64,000 nucleotides of DNA from Agromyces cerinus. Its GTDB lineage: Bacteria > Actinomycetota > Actinomycetes > Actinomycetales > Microbacteriaceae. The position numbers and the translations under genes were made by a program. Below are positions 1-8,379 of this stretch, piece after piece. The DNA is taken from contig NZ_JAFBCT010000001.1 in NCBI RefSeq assembly GCF_016907835.1, positions 1,860,001 to 1,924,000 on the forward strand. The letters run 5' to 3'. Position 1 is the first letter of the stretch. The number at the start of each line of letters is the position of its first letter. The notes under the pieces are model-generated. The model was not told the origin of the DNA, searched no databases, and was given only the letters and a program-made list of their open reading frames with translations.

Positions 1-13
1 CCGGGCGCGGAGG

Positions 14-796
14 GTGATCGCCGCTGCCGAACGGCGCGCCCGCACCTCGCGTGTCGTCCTCGTCGTGCTCTCCGCGCTGCTCATCGGCGTGTTCTTCGCG
101 GCATCGCTCCAGTTCGGTCTTTGGACGCTCCCGTTCTGGGTGGCGCTCCTCGGACTCCTGGGCGTCACCGAGGTCGCGAACCGGCAACTGCAGACCGTCG
201 CCGCCGCGCATCGCGCCCGACCGGGGAGGTGGATCGCGCTCACCGGTTTCGCCGTGCTCGCGATCGTGGTGACGGCGATGCTGCCCCCGATGCTCGACTC
301 GCTCTCCGCCGGCCTCTCACCGGTCGTCGGCCAGATGGCATGGCGCGCGATCGCGGCCTCGATCGTCGTGGCCGCGCTCTCGGCGACGCTGCTCGCGCAG
401 GCGCTGCGACCGCAACGACTGCTCCTCGTGACCCTCGCGGCGGTCGTCGCCACTGCGGTCACGGTGACGACCACGACGTGGCTCGCGTCGCTCGACGACC
501 GGATCGTGCCGGTCGACGAGGCGAACCTCGTGGCGATCGACGCCGGCATCAGCACGGCTCAGGCGTGGGCGGCCGTCATGGTTACCGCCTGGGTCGCCGG
601 CACCGTGCTGTGGTGGGCGCCGTGGTTCCGCGGCGCCGGCACGGCCGAGTCCGTGATGCCCGATGACGGCGTGCACGACCTCGACCCGGGGTCGCTCGTT
701 CCGGCGACCCCGGCGACGACCTCACTCGCCGGTGAGACCCCCGATGAGGTGTCCGAAGGGCCGGTCGAGCGCGAAGGGGTCCCTGACGCTCGCTGA
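14..796 (+). CDS. Polytopic membrane protein of unknown function, probably 5'-truncated
   Basis: I do not recognise a family. The translated product is about 260 residues with roughly six hydrophobic segments (near residues 14-34, 36-52, 73-92, 108-130, 136-157 and 183-203) and a polar, acidic C-terminal tail. The GTG at 14 has GGAGG directly against it, too close for a normal ribosome site, and the frame stays open to the window edge, so the true start may lie upstream of the window. The last 75 bp overlap the 3' end of the convergent FMN reductase gene. The coding assignment is supported by the long hydrophobic pattern and high-GC third positions. No function is inferred. Confidence 0.6.
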   Translation: MIAAAERRARTSRVVLVVLSALLIGVFFAASLQFGLWTLPFWVALLGLLGVTEVANRQLQTVAAAHRARPGRWIALTGFAVLAIVVTAMLPPMLDSLSAGLSPVVGQMAWRAIAASIVVAALSATLLAQALRPQRLLLVTLAAVVATAVTVTTTTWLASLDDRIVPVDEANLVAIDAGISTAQAWAAVMVTAWVAGTVLWWAPWFRGAGTAESVMPDDGVHDLDPGSLVPATPATTSLAGETPDEVSEGPVEREGVPDAR

Positions 797-1351
797 ACGG
801 TCGCTCGCTGCGACGAGTGCGGCGAGCTCGCCGGAGGCCCGGTCGATGCGCGCCGGCAGCGTCTTCACGCTGTCGGCCGATTCGCCCCAGTCTCCCGTCG
901 CCGCGAACACGCCGGTCGGCGCGACGATCGCGTGCAGATAGGTGAACATGGGCCGCAGCGCGTAGTCGAGCGCGAGCGAGTGCCTCGGCGTGCCGGCCGT
1001 GGCCCCGATCACGACGGGCAGCTCGGCGAGCGCGGCGCTGTCGATCACGTCGAAGAAGGACTTGAAGAGTCCCGAGTAGCTCGTCGTGAAGATCGGCGTG
1101 ACGGCGATGAGCCCATCGGCGCCGGTCACGGCCTCGATGACCGCCTCGAGCTTCGGGCTCGGAAAGCCCGTGAGCATGTGGTTCATGATGTCGGTCGCGA
1201 CATCCCGGAGCTCGAAGGTCTCGACGGTCGTGTCGATGCCCTGCTCGGTGAGCTTCGCGACCGTGGCGTCGCTGAGCTTGTCGGCGAGCATGCGCGTCGA
1301 CGAGGGCTGACTGAGGCCCGCCGAGACGACGGCGAGAGTGCGGGTGGTCAT
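722..1351 (-). CDS. NADPH-dependent FMN reductase, CE1759 family
   Basis: Flavodoxin-fold reductase of about 209 residues that would supply reduced FMN to the adjacent luciferase-like monooxygenase. The N-terminus (TLAVVSAGLSQPSSTRMLAD) is the typical beta1/phosphate-binding segment with Ser and Thr positions, and a GLIAVTPIFTTSYSGLFKSF segment follows near residue 75, matching the flavin-binding part of NADPH-dependent FMN reductases. The ATG at 1351 is 2 nt downstream of the LLM stop and GGGAG within the LLM 3' end serves as its ribosome site, so the two genes form one translationally linked unit. This pairing is the signature of the CE1758/CE1759 duo known from corynebacteria. Substrate of the pair is unknown. 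Confidence 0.88.
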   Translation of the reverse strand: MTTRTLAVVSAGLSQPSSTRMLADKLSDATVAKLTEQGIDTTVETFELRDVATDIMNHMLTGFPSPKLEAVIEAVTGADGLIAVTPIFTTSYSGLFKSFFDVIDSAALAELPVVIGATAGTPRHSLALDYALRPMFTYLHAIVAPTGVFAATGDWGESADSVKTLPARIDRASGELAALVAASDRSASVRDPFALDRPFGHLIGGLTGE

Positions 1352-1353
1352 GG

Positions 1354-2499
1354 TCAGGCTCCCTTCACGGCTGCGGCGCCGAACGCGGCGCCCTTCGGTG
1401 CGACGCTCGTGCCGCCGGCCTTCGCCGCGTTGCGTGCGGCGACGAGCGAGTCGTGCGTCGGGGCATCCGGCACCGTCTCGGGGCGGTTCATCGCGAACTC
1501 CTTGCGCAGCACCGGCACGACCTCCGAGCCGAGCAGGTCGAGCTGCTCGAGCACGGTCTTCAGCGGCAGGCCGGCGTGGTCCATCAGGAAGAGCTGACGC
1601 TGGTAGTCGCCGACGTAGTCGCGGAAGCCGAGCGTCTTGTCGATGACCTCCTGCGGGCTGCCGACCGTGAGCGGGGTCTGCGAGGTGAACTCCTCGAGGC
1701 TCGGGCCGTGGCCGTACACGGGCGCGTTGTCGAAGTAGGGGCGGAACTCGCGCACCGCGTCCTGCGAGTTCTTTCGCATGAAGACCTGGCCGCCGAGTCC
1801 GACGATCGCCTGCGCGGCGGTGCCGTGCTCGTAGTGCTCGAACCGCTGGCGGTAGAGAGTGACCATGCGCTGCGTGTGCGAGGCGGGCCAGAAGATGTGG
1901 TTCGCGAAGAAGCCGTCGCCGTAGTACGCGGCCTGCTCGGCGATCTCGGGGCTGCGGATCGAGCCGTGCCAGACGAACGGGGGCACGTCGTCGAGCGGGC
2001 GCGGGGTCGACTGGAAGCCCTGCAGCGGCGTGCGGAACTGGCCCTCCCAATCGACGAAGTCCTCGCGCCACAGGCGGTGCAGCAGGTTGTAGTTCTCGAG
2101 GGCGAGGTTGATGCCCTGGCGGATGTCCTTGCCGAACCACGGGTAGACGGGGCCGGTGTTTCCGCGACCGAGCATGAGGTCGACACGGCCGTCGGCCACG
2201 TGCTGGAGCATCGCGAAGTCCTCGGCGATCTTCACGGGATCGTTCGTCGTGATGAGCGTCGTCGAGGTCGTGAGCTGGATCTTCGAGGTCTTCGCGGCGA
2301 TGTAGGCGAGCGTCGTGGTCGGCGAGGAGGAGAAGAAGGGCGGGTTGTGGTGCTCGCCGAGCGCGAAGACGTCGAGGCCGACCTCTTCGGCGTGCTGGGC
2401 GATCGTCAGCACATCGGTGATGCGCTCGTGCTCGCTCGGCGTGCGTCCCGTCGTCGGGTCCTGAGTGATGTCGCTGACGGTGAAGATTCCGAACTGCAT
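1354..2499 (-). CDS. LLM-class flavin-dependent oxidoreductase, CE1758 family
   Basis: Luciferase-like TIM-barrel monooxygenase of about 381 residues. The product starts MQFGIFTVSD and contains the family-typical GLDVFALGEHHNPPFFSSSP stretch near residue 45 and a GRVDLMLGRGNTGP stretch near residue 95. The ATG at 2499 is preferred because AGGAGG lies 6-11 nt upstream; an in-frame start 29 codons earlier would add a non-family leader. With the downstream FMN reductase it makes a two-component system in which reduced FMN is passed to this subunit for oxygen insertion. Function is by family; the actual substrate cannot be read from the sequence. An inverted repeat lies about 45 bp upstream of the start. 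Confidence 0.9.
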   Translation of the reverse strand: MQFGIFTVSDITQDPTTGRTPSEHERITDVLTIAQHAEEVGLDVFALGEHHNPPFFSSSPTTTLAYIAAKTSKIQLTTSTTLITTNDPVKIAEDFAMLQHVADGRVDLMLGRGNTGPVYPWFGKDIRQGINLALENYNLLHRLWREDFVDWEGQFRTPLQGFQSTPRPLDDVPPFVWHGSIRSPEIAEQAAYYGDGFFANHIFWPASHTQRMVTLYRQRFEHYEHGTAAQAIVGLGGQVFMRKNSQDAVREFRPYFDNAPVYGHGPSLEEFTSQTPLTVGSPQEVIDKTLGFRDYVGDYQRQLFLMDHAGLPLKTVLEQLDLLGSEVVPVLRKEFAMNRPETVPDAPTHDSLVAARNAAKAGGTSVAPKGAAFGAAAVKGA

Positions 2500-2541
2500 G
2501 GTTGCCCTCCTGGGCTCTTCCTCGTGGGAGATTTCCGCGTT

Positions 2542-2555
2542 GCATGCTTTTGCAT
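2542..2555. promoter_or_regulatory. Inverted repeat upstream of the LLM/FMN-reductase operon, possible operator
   Basis: The upper strand reads GCATGCTTTTGCAT, with ATGC and GCAT arms around four T residues and a longer direct TTGCAT/TTGCAT pattern. It is AT-rich compared with its surroundings and lies about 45 bp upstream of the LLM start codon. Short palindromes of this form are often bound by MarR- or TetR-type repressors; no such regulator gene is adjacent, so the assignment is inference. Confidence 0.4.
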
Positions 2556-2620
2556 ACATCTCCGACAACGGATGCCCCACGCCCACTATTCCCGATCGAC
2601 CGCGATCGCGCGCACGCGAA

Positions 2621-2649
2621 GGGCGGGGGTGCCCTCGGCACCCCCGCCC
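2621..2649 (-). terminator. GC-rich hairpin terminator of the M28 peptidase gene
   Basis: Perfect 13-bp stem (GGGCGGGGGTGCC and its complement) with a 3-nt loop, placed 16 nt after the stop codon of the minus-strand peptidase gene. No long T-run follows, only TTC, as is usual for actinobacterial terminators. Confidence 0.75.
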
Positions 2650-2664
2650 CGGATCTCCTCGGAC

Positions 2665-4257
2665 TCAGTCGTCTGAGGAGTGCTGGTGCCCGCCGTCGCT
2701 GCCGACGGTGCCCTCGGGACCGGCAGGAACCGGGAGGCTGAGCCCGCCCGGCACGTTCTTGCCGACCACGCCGTTGACCGACTCGGTCGAGTAGGCGTAG
2801 GCCAGCACGGCGAACGCGATCGCATCGACGTTCACGTCGAGTGCGTACTCGTCGATGTTCTCGAGGTCGTCGCACGCCTGGTGGTAGCACTGGTCGAGCA
2901 TCTCGTCCACCTCGCCGCCCCAGATCGCCTGCTGCTCGGCGGTCTTGATCGCATCGGCGCCGGTGAAGAGTCCGCCTGCGGCGATGCCGTTGAGGATGAA
3001 CGCCTCATAGTCGCTGCGACCGCTGAACTCCGCGTCGTCATACGGCACGCCGGCACCCGTGAAGTAGCTCTCGAACAGCTTCTCGATCTGCACCGAACCT
3101 TCGGGAACCGTCACCGGCGCCTCGAAGCCCGACTCGTCGCCGTCGTAGATCATGAACATGTAGTTCGGCGAGGAGACCATGTCGAAGTTCAGGTACAGCG
3201 CGATCTCGTCCTTCTGGGCCTGCGAGAGGCCGGCGACATACGCGGCCGAACCGAGCAGGCCGTCCTCCTCCGCACCCCACCAGGCGAGGCGCACGGTGTT
3301 CTGCGGCTTGACCTTCGACATCTGCTGGGCGATCTCGAGCAGTGCGGCCGAACCGCTGCCGTTGTCGTTGATGCCCGGGCCCTCGCGCACCGAATCGAGG
3401 TGAGCGCCGGCCATCACGACGTTGCCGTCGTTCGTGCCGGGCAGTTCGGCGATGACGTTCTTCTGGGGGCGCGGGTCGGGCGCGGGCACGAAGATGTGCG
3501 CCGAGGAGTCGGGCTCGGCAAGGGCGACACCCTGCGCGAAGCTCGCTCCGACGACCGGAATGCCGTGCGAGACCGTCGAGCCGTCGGACCGTGACGAGGC
3601 GTCCGCGACGACGAGTCCCTCACGGTCGGGCGTGTTGCCCTGGTTGAAGATGATGACGCCCACAGCGCCCGCCTGCTCGGCGAAGAACGCCTTGTCGCCG
3701 AAGTTGCAGCTGCCGCGCTGCACGAGCGCGATCGACCCTTCGGGGAACCCGGCGAAGTCGGCCGCCTCGCAGCCGCTCGTCGACGCCCGCGGCGGCGTGA
3801 GATTGATGTCGACCGGAACCACCGCGGCGGTGACGTCGCCGTCGCCGCTGCCGGTGAACGCGCCGGTCGGGTAGTCGGCCTCGACGGGGGTGAGCTGCGT
3901 GAGCGTCGAATCCCCGATGAAGTCGTAGTCGAACGTCTCGATCGAGACGTTCCATCCGGCGTCCTCGAGCGTCTCGACGACGTAGTCGACGCTGGCCTCG
4001 TAACCCGGAAGTCCTGCGGCTCGGTTGCCGTCGTTCTCGTCGGCGATCGACTGCAACGCCTCGAGGTGCTCCATCGTGCCGTCGGATCCGACGCACTCGA
4101 GCAGCTTCTGCACGGTGTTGTTGGTTCGAGCGTCGCAGCTCTTCGCAGCTGGTGCCGCGAAGGCGGCGCTCGTGGGCACGAGCGCCAGTCCGGCGATCGC
4201 CGCGGTCGCGATCACCGCCGTCTTGGCGCGCTTGGAAAGTGTTGCAGATGGGTACAT
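2665..4257 (-). CDS. Secreted M28 family zinc aminopeptidase with PA domain
   Basis: Secreted exopeptidase of about 530 residues. A signal peptide is visible (KRAK, a hydrophobic core, then SAAFA before APAAK). A protease-associated (PA) domain follows around residues 150-245 (QRGSCNFGDKAFFAEQAGA and a VIIFNQG strand). The M28 catalytic domain carries the expected zinc ligands and catalytic acid: AHLDSV, the GPGINDNGSGSAALLE loop, WWGAEEDG, NFDMV and a late CYHQACDD histidine. Start at 4257 is chosen for the GGGGAG just upstream and the signal peptide. Resembles Streptomyces aminopeptidase S/Y-type enzymes that release N-terminal residues from extracellular peptides. The His/Asp-rich end (GGHQHSSDD) is a tail outside the domain. 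Confidence 0.93.
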   Translation of the reverse strand: MYPSATLSKRAKTAVIATAAIAGLALVPTSAAFAAPAAKSCDARTNNTVQKLLECVGSDGTMEHLEALQSIADENDGNRAAGLPGYEASVDYVVETLEDAGWNVSIETFDYDFIGDSTLTQLTPVEADYPTGAFTGSGDGDVTAAVVPVDINLTPPRASTSGCEAADFAGFPEGSIALVQRGSCNFGDKAFFAEQAGAVGVIIFNQGNTPDREGLVVADASSRSDGSTVSHGIPVVGASFAQGVALAEPDSSAHIFVPAPDPRPQKNVIAELPGTNDGNVVMAGAHLDSVREGPGINDNGSGSAALLEIAQQMSKVKPQNTVRLAWWGAEEDGLLGSAAYVAGLSQAQKDEIALYLNFDMVSSPNYMFMIYDGDESGFEAPVTVPEGSVQIEKLFESYFTGAGVPYDDAEFSGRSDYEAFILNGIAAGGLFTGADAIKTAEQQAIWGGEVDEMLDQCYHQACDDLENIDEYALDVNVDAIAFAVLAYAYSTESVNGVVGKNVPGGLSLPVPAGPEGTVGSDGGHQHSSDD

Positions 4258-4411
4258 CGTCTCCCCTTCCATTCCGGTTCGTCTCCATTGACCCCCGGTC
4301 GCGGGCCAGCATATGTGGTGCGACGAGCGGGCAACAGCCCCCGTTCCGAATCGGGCGCACCGACGCACGGATCGAGCGTGGCACGACCGCCTCGTGGCTA
4401 GACTCGCCGTG

Positions 4412-5227
4412 ATGGGCACGATTTCGGTCATCATTCCGAGCTTGAACGATGCGGACTTCCTCGCCGCATGCCTCGTTGCGCTCGCGACCCAGACCCGGCA
4501 CCCCGACGAGATCATCGTCGTCGACAACGGCTCGACGGATGCCACCACCGAGGTCGCCCTCGCCGCCGGCGCACGCGTGGTGCACGAGCCGCTGCGCGGC
4601 ATCTGGCCGGCGACGGCCGCCGGGTTCGACGCGGCATCCGGTGATCTGCTCGCCCGACTCGACGCCGACTCGGTCCCCGCGCCCGACTGGATCGCCGAGA
4701 TCGAGCGGCGCATGGCCGGATCGGATCACCCAGCCGTCGTCACGAACGGCGGCGTGTTCTACGGCCGCAACGCGGTCGTTCGTTGGATCGCCCGCAACAT
4801 CTACATCGGCGGCTACTTCACGGTCATCGGCGCGTTGCTGGGGCATCCGCCCATCTTCGGCTCGAACTATGCGATGCGGGCCGACGCGTGGACCCGACTC
4901 CGCGACCTCGTGCACCGCGATCGCGCCGACGTGCACGACGACCTCGACCTCGCTTGGTGGATGCAGCCGGGCATGACCGTCGTGCGCGACCGCCGCATGC
5001 TGGTGGGCGTCTCGGCGCGCCCGTTCGACAGCTTCGACGGTCTCGCGCGGCGAGTGCGCATGGCGTTCCACACGATGTCGGTCGAGTCGCGCGAATGGCC
5101 GCCGCTCACCAGGCGCGCGGAACGACGTCGCGCGCCCGTCTGGGTGTGGGAGGCGAGCGGGCTGCCTGCCGATCCCGACGGGGCCGTCGCTGCCGAGACC
5201 GATGGCGAGGAACCGCTGCCCGCGTGA
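4412..5227 (+). CDS. Family 2 glycosyltransferase
   Basis: GT-A fold glycosyltransferase of about 271 residues. The start MGTISVIIPSLNDADFLAAC is the usual first strand, VVDNGST is the nucleotide-binding segment, and RLDADS is the DxD-type metal-binding motif near residue 85. A hydrophobic stretch around residues 130-150 (YIGGYFTVIGALLG) may contact the membrane. The ATG follows a TAGACT box by 7 nt, so the message is probably leaderless; a GTG one codon earlier is also possible. It stands alone, convergent with the hydrolase downstream, and nothing nearby reveals the acceptor. Confidence 0.88.
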   Translation: MGTISVIIPSLNDADFLAACLVALATQTRHPDEIIVVDNGSTDATTEVALAAGARVVHEPLRGIWPATAAGFDAASGDLLARLDADSVPAPDWIAEIERRMAGSDHPAVVTNGGVFYGRNAVVRWIARNIYIGGYFTVIGALLGHPPIFGSNYAMRADAWTRLRDLVHRDRADVHDDLDLAWWMQPGMTVVRDRRMLVGVSARPFDSFDGLARRVRMAFHTMSVESREWPPLTRRAERRRAPVWVWEASGLPADPDGAVAAETDGEEPLPA

Positions 5228-5251
5228 GGGCGGACGGCCCGCCGCCGACGA

Positions 5252-6220
5252 CTACGGAGTGAGGTCGGTCGCCGCGAAGAGGGCGAGCATGTCGCGTACG
5301 AGCTGATGCGGCGCCGTCTCGCACGGGCTGTGCCCGGTCGGATACACGGCGAGATGCGCCCCGATCTCTCGAGCGAACCGCTCATGGAGTTCGCGCGGCC
5401 AGAGGTCGTGCTCCCCCACCGCGACGAGCTTCGGAATCATCGACGCGGTGAGATCCGCCCGCAGGTCGGGCGTCGCCATCATGAGCGCGATGATGTCGTC
5501 GACGCTCTCGCGCCGCGTGAGCGCGAAACGCTCGCGCACGAATTCGAGCCGGCGCGGCGGCACCCGGTTGAGGTTGTTGCGAATGCCCCACAGCATGAGC
5601 GCCGCGCCCTGGTGCGGCGAGGTGAACGAGCTGATCGGCCCGATGCGCTTGACCCCGCGGAACGTCTGGCCCGGCTCGGGAGGGGCGCTGAGGAGCGTGA
5701 GGCTCGCGAACCGGTCGGGTCGCTCGAGCAGGGCGAGTTCGGCGAGCGTGCCGGCGAAGCTGTATCCCAGCACGTGCGCGGGCGCCGTGCCGTCGTCGAG
5801 CACGGCCAGCAGGTCGTCGAGGAAGAGCCGTTCGTCGTAGCGCCGGCGCGCCGGATCGAGGTTCCACGGCCCGGCGCGCCACGACTCGTACTGCCCGGCG
5901 AGGTCGAAGGACTCGACCCGGTAGCCGGCCGCGGCGAACAGCGGCATCATGAGCACGAAATCCTCTTTGGACCCTGTGGCTCCGGGCACGAGCACGATGC
6001 GCGGGGCGGCGGGCGGCCCCAGCGCGACCCGAGCGAGCGAGCCGCTCGGCGCCGCGAACATCGAGTGCTCCGCCCCTTCGGGGAAGACCCGCCAGTCGAG
6101 ATCGGGGATGGCCTCGTCGGCACGGCGAGCCTCGTCGACGGCGACCCCGGAATCCGACGGAGCGTCGGCGACCGGGCCCCGCCGACGGAATGCACCGAGC
6201 GCGTCTCCGAATGCGACCAC
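5252..6220 (-). CDS. Alpha/beta hydrolase
   Basis: About 322 residues with an alpha/beta hydrolase fold: IVLVPGATGSKED gives the oxyanion-hole region, GYSFAG is the nucleophile elbow (Ser), EHDLWP the likely acid and TGHSPCETAP the catalytic histidine near the C-terminus. The GTG at 6220 is 6 nt after a TATCGT box on the minus strand, indicating a leaderless start; a longer upstream frame lacks this support. The cap region contains several aromatic and Arg residues but no family-specific signature. Substrate is unknown; it could be an esterase, lactonase or a biosynthetic hydrolase. Confidence 0.85.
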   Translation of the reverse strand: MVAFGDALGAFRRRGPVADAPSDSGVAVDEARRADEAIPDLDWRVFPEGAEHSMFAAPSGSLARVALGPPAAPRIVLVPGATGSKEDFVLMMPLFAAAGYRVESFDLAGQYESWRAGPWNLDPARRRYDERLFLDDLLAVLDDGTAPAHVLGYSFAGTLAELALLERPDRFASLTLLSAPPEPGQTFRGVKRIGPISSFTSPHQGAALMLWGIRNNLNRVPPRRLEFVRERFALTRRESVDDIIALMMATPDLRADLTASMIPKLVAVGEHDLWPRELHERFAREIGAHLAVYPTGHSPCETAPHQLVRDMLALFAATDLTP

Positions 6221-6355
6221 GCCTTCACGATAGCGGCGACGGCGCCGACGAGGTGAGGAAACCCCCAGCCGGCTCGCCCCACCGTCGAGCCGGCTCACAC
6301 CTCGCGCAAAGCGAACGCCGAGCACGGCCACAGATTGCGCGTTTAGGCTGGGTGC

Positions 6356-6733
6356 ATGGCTACCGTGGCGCTCACCCTTGACACCTTCGAGAAGACGATC
6401 CTCGAAGGCGGCACCGTCTTCGTCGACTTCTGGGCCGGATGGTGCGGTCCGTGCCTGCAGTTCGCACCGAACTACGAGGCCGCCGCAGAGGCGAACCCCG
6501 ACCTCACGTTCGCCAAGGTCGACACCGAAGACCAGCAGCAGCTCGCCGCAGCCATGAACATCACGTCGATCCCGACGATCATGGCCTTCAAGGACGGCAT
6601 CGGCGTCTTCGCACAGGCCGGCGCACTGCCCCGGCCGATGCTCGACGAGCTCATCTCCCAGGTGAAGGCGCTCGACATGGAGCAGGTTCGCGCGGACCTC
6701 GCCAAGCAGGAGGCCGAGGAGGCCTCGGCCTGA
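6356..6733 (+). CDS. Thioredoxin-family protein
   Basis: A 125-residue thioredoxin fold with the WCGPC active site (Cys30 and Cys33), the ITSIPT cis-proline loop and GKVDTEDQ-like third strand. A charged helix follows the normal C-terminus (MEQVRADLAKQEAEEASA), which makes it slightly longer than housekeeping TrxA. No signal peptide is present, so it acts in the cytoplasm as a disulfide reductase. The ATG comes 6 nt after TAGGCT (6344-6349), a leaderless arrangement. No thioredoxin reductase is adjacent, so it is probably an accessory thioredoxin rather than the main one. Confidence 0.93.
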   Translation: MATVALTLDTFEKTILEGGTVFVDFWAGWCGPCLQFAPNYEAAAEANPDLTFAKVDTEDQQQLAAAMNITSIPTIMAFKDGIGVFAQAGALPRPMLDELISQVKALDMEQVRADLAKQEAEEASA

Positions 6734-6784
6734 CCCGCCGCCCCGCTGCGCGCGGCCGAGTCGCTCGGTCGACCGTGCGGCGCG

Positions 6785-7399
6785 TCACTCCGCCGGCGCG
6801 GCACCGAGCCGTTCGAGGCCGCTGAGGTCGAGTTCGACCCCGTACGGTCGTGAATCCCCCGTGATGAGCGCCGGCACCCGAACATAGCGGCCGCGCTCGC
6901 GCAGGCCGTCGAGCAGGTCGCGCCAACGGTCGTCGGCTGCGCCGCTGAGGAATCCGGCATGACGCGGCCGGTCGCCGCCGACCAGCTGCACACCGATGCG
7001 GTAGCGCCGCGACAGCCAGCGGCTCGCACGGGGCACGAGCACCGCATGCTGCTCGGGGCCGCCGTGCAACCGTGCGAGTTCGATCGCCGGTTGGTGCCGG
7101 TGCTCGTCGACCACCGGCGCGACGGCACGCACCCCACGTTCGACGCGCTCCGCGTCGACGAGTTCGAGCCCGTCGAGGCTCGTGAGGTCACCCCATTGGT
7201 CGGGGTTCGACCGTCGCGACCCGCGCACGAGGCCGACGATGAGCCACGCGACCGCCGCGGCGAGGATCGCGAGGAACGGCCACAGCAGCCACGGCGGACC
7301 CTCGGGTCGCACGACCCCCGTCAGCAGGAGCAGCACGAACACGACGAGGTACGGGAACGGCTCCCAGGCGAGCAGTGGCTTCGAACGGGGCGCGGGCAT
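6785..7399 (-). CDS. Hypothetical protein with two N-terminal membrane helices
   Basis: I do not recognise the family. The product of about 204 residues has two hydrophobic helices (around residues 14-31 and 39-59) followed by a soluble part of about 140 residues containing YRIGVQLVGGD, RWRDLLDGLRERGRYVRVPALITGD and a final GVELDLSGLERLG. The ATG at 7399 follows TACCCT by 7 nt, so a leaderless start is likely and a longer frame is rejected. It lies between the thioredoxin gene (convergent) and the LLM oxidoreductase (same strand, 61 nt upstream). The soluble part looks like a compact alpha/beta domain. Confidence 0.65.
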   Translation of the reverse strand: MPAPRSKPLLAWEPFPYLVVFVLLLLTGVVRPEGPPWLLWPFLAILAAAVAWLIVGLVRGSRRSNPDQWGDLTSLDGLELVDAERVERGVRAVAPVVDEHRHQPAIELARLHGGPEQHAVLVPRASRWLSRRYRIGVQLVGGDRPRHAGFLSGAADDRWRDLLDGLRERGRYVRVPALITGDSRPYGVELDLSGLERLGAAPAE

Positions 7400-7460
7400 G
7401 TGCTTCAGGGTATCGCGGGCAGCATGACGCCAGGACCCGCGGATGCCTCGGCGCCCGTGA

Positions 7461-8348
7461 TCAGCGCAGGCGCGGCATGAGCTCGGCGACCTCGTCGAGC
7501 ACGGACTCGTCGCCCGCGTAGAGCCCGTGCTCGCGCGGCCAGTGCGCGACGACGTCGGTGAACCCGAGTTCGGCGGCACGCCCGACGGCGTCTTCGAAGG
7601 CCGCGGCGCTCGCGAGGCTGTACCGCGGCTCCGAGTCGAGCGAGAGGATGCGGTCGAGGCTCGCCGGATCGCGGTCCTGTCGCGCGCAGGCGTCGTCGAG
7701 CCGTGCGCTCAACTCGGCAAGACGCTGCCACCAGGCGTCGGTGTCGTCGATGGTGGTGCCCGTCGTCACCCAGCCGTCGCCGACCCGCGCCACGAGATCG
7801 AGGCTCTTCGGCCCCTCCGCCGCGAGGTGCAGCGGCATGCGCGGACGCTGCGCCGGCTCGCCGACCATGCGGGCGCCGGAAGCCGTGAACCACTCGCCCT
7901 CGAACGAGATGCCGCCCGACTCCGGCTCCTCGAAGCGCAGGAGCACGTCGAGCGCCTCGGCGAACTCGACGAACCGCTCGAGGCGCTGCCGCGGCGTGTA
8001 CTCGGACTGACCGAGCACGAACGCGTCGAACCCCGTGCCGCCCGAGCCGACCCCGAGCAGCAGGCGGCCCCCCGAGATCTGGTCGAGCGTCGCGACCTCC
8101 TTCGCGAACGGCACCGGATGCCGGAAGTTCGGGCTCGCGACGAAGGTGCCGAGCCCGATGCGCTCGGTGACCATCGCGGCCGCCGTGAGGGTGGGCACCG
8201 TGGCGTGCCAGCGCTCCCCCGCGAGACCCCGCCACGAGAGGTGGTCGTAGGTCCAGGCGTGATCGAACCCGAGTTCCTCGGCACCGCGCCAGTAGTGCAC
8301 CGCCTCGGGCCATTCGTACTGCGGGAGGATGATCACGCCGAATCGCAT
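7461..8348 (-). CDS. LLM-class flavin-dependent oxidoreductase, possibly F420-linked
   Basis: Luciferase-like TIM barrel of 295 residues. The start MRFGVIILPQYEWPEA, GFDHAWTYDHLSW and the segment RIGLGTFVASPNFRHPVPFAKE are typical of the actinobacterial LLM branch that contains many F420-dependent enzymes; RLLLGVGSGGTGFD is the conserved phosphate-binding loop. The ATG is 6 nt after TAGAAT (8355-8360), a leaderless start. Cofactor (F420 or FMN) cannot be decided without a structural model. It is unlike the CE1758-type protein at the left end and has no adjacent reductase, which favours F420. Confidence 0.88.
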   Translation of the reverse strand: MRFGVIILPQYEWPEAVHYWRGAEELGFDHAWTYDHLSWRGLAGERWHATVPTLTAAAMVTERIGLGTFVASPNFRHPVPFAKEVATLDQISGGRLLLGVGSGGTGFDAFVLGQSEYTPRQRLERFVEFAEALDVLLRFEEPESGGISFEGEWFTASGARMVGEPAQRPRMPLHLAAEGPKSLDLVARVGDGWVTTGTTIDDTDAWWQRLAELSARLDDACARQDRDPASLDRILSLDSEPRYSLASAAAFEDAVGRAAELGFTDVVAHWPREHGLYAGDESVLDEVAELMPRLR

Positions 8349-8379
8349 GATCAGATTCTAGGCAGTGCGACCGTGTCGT

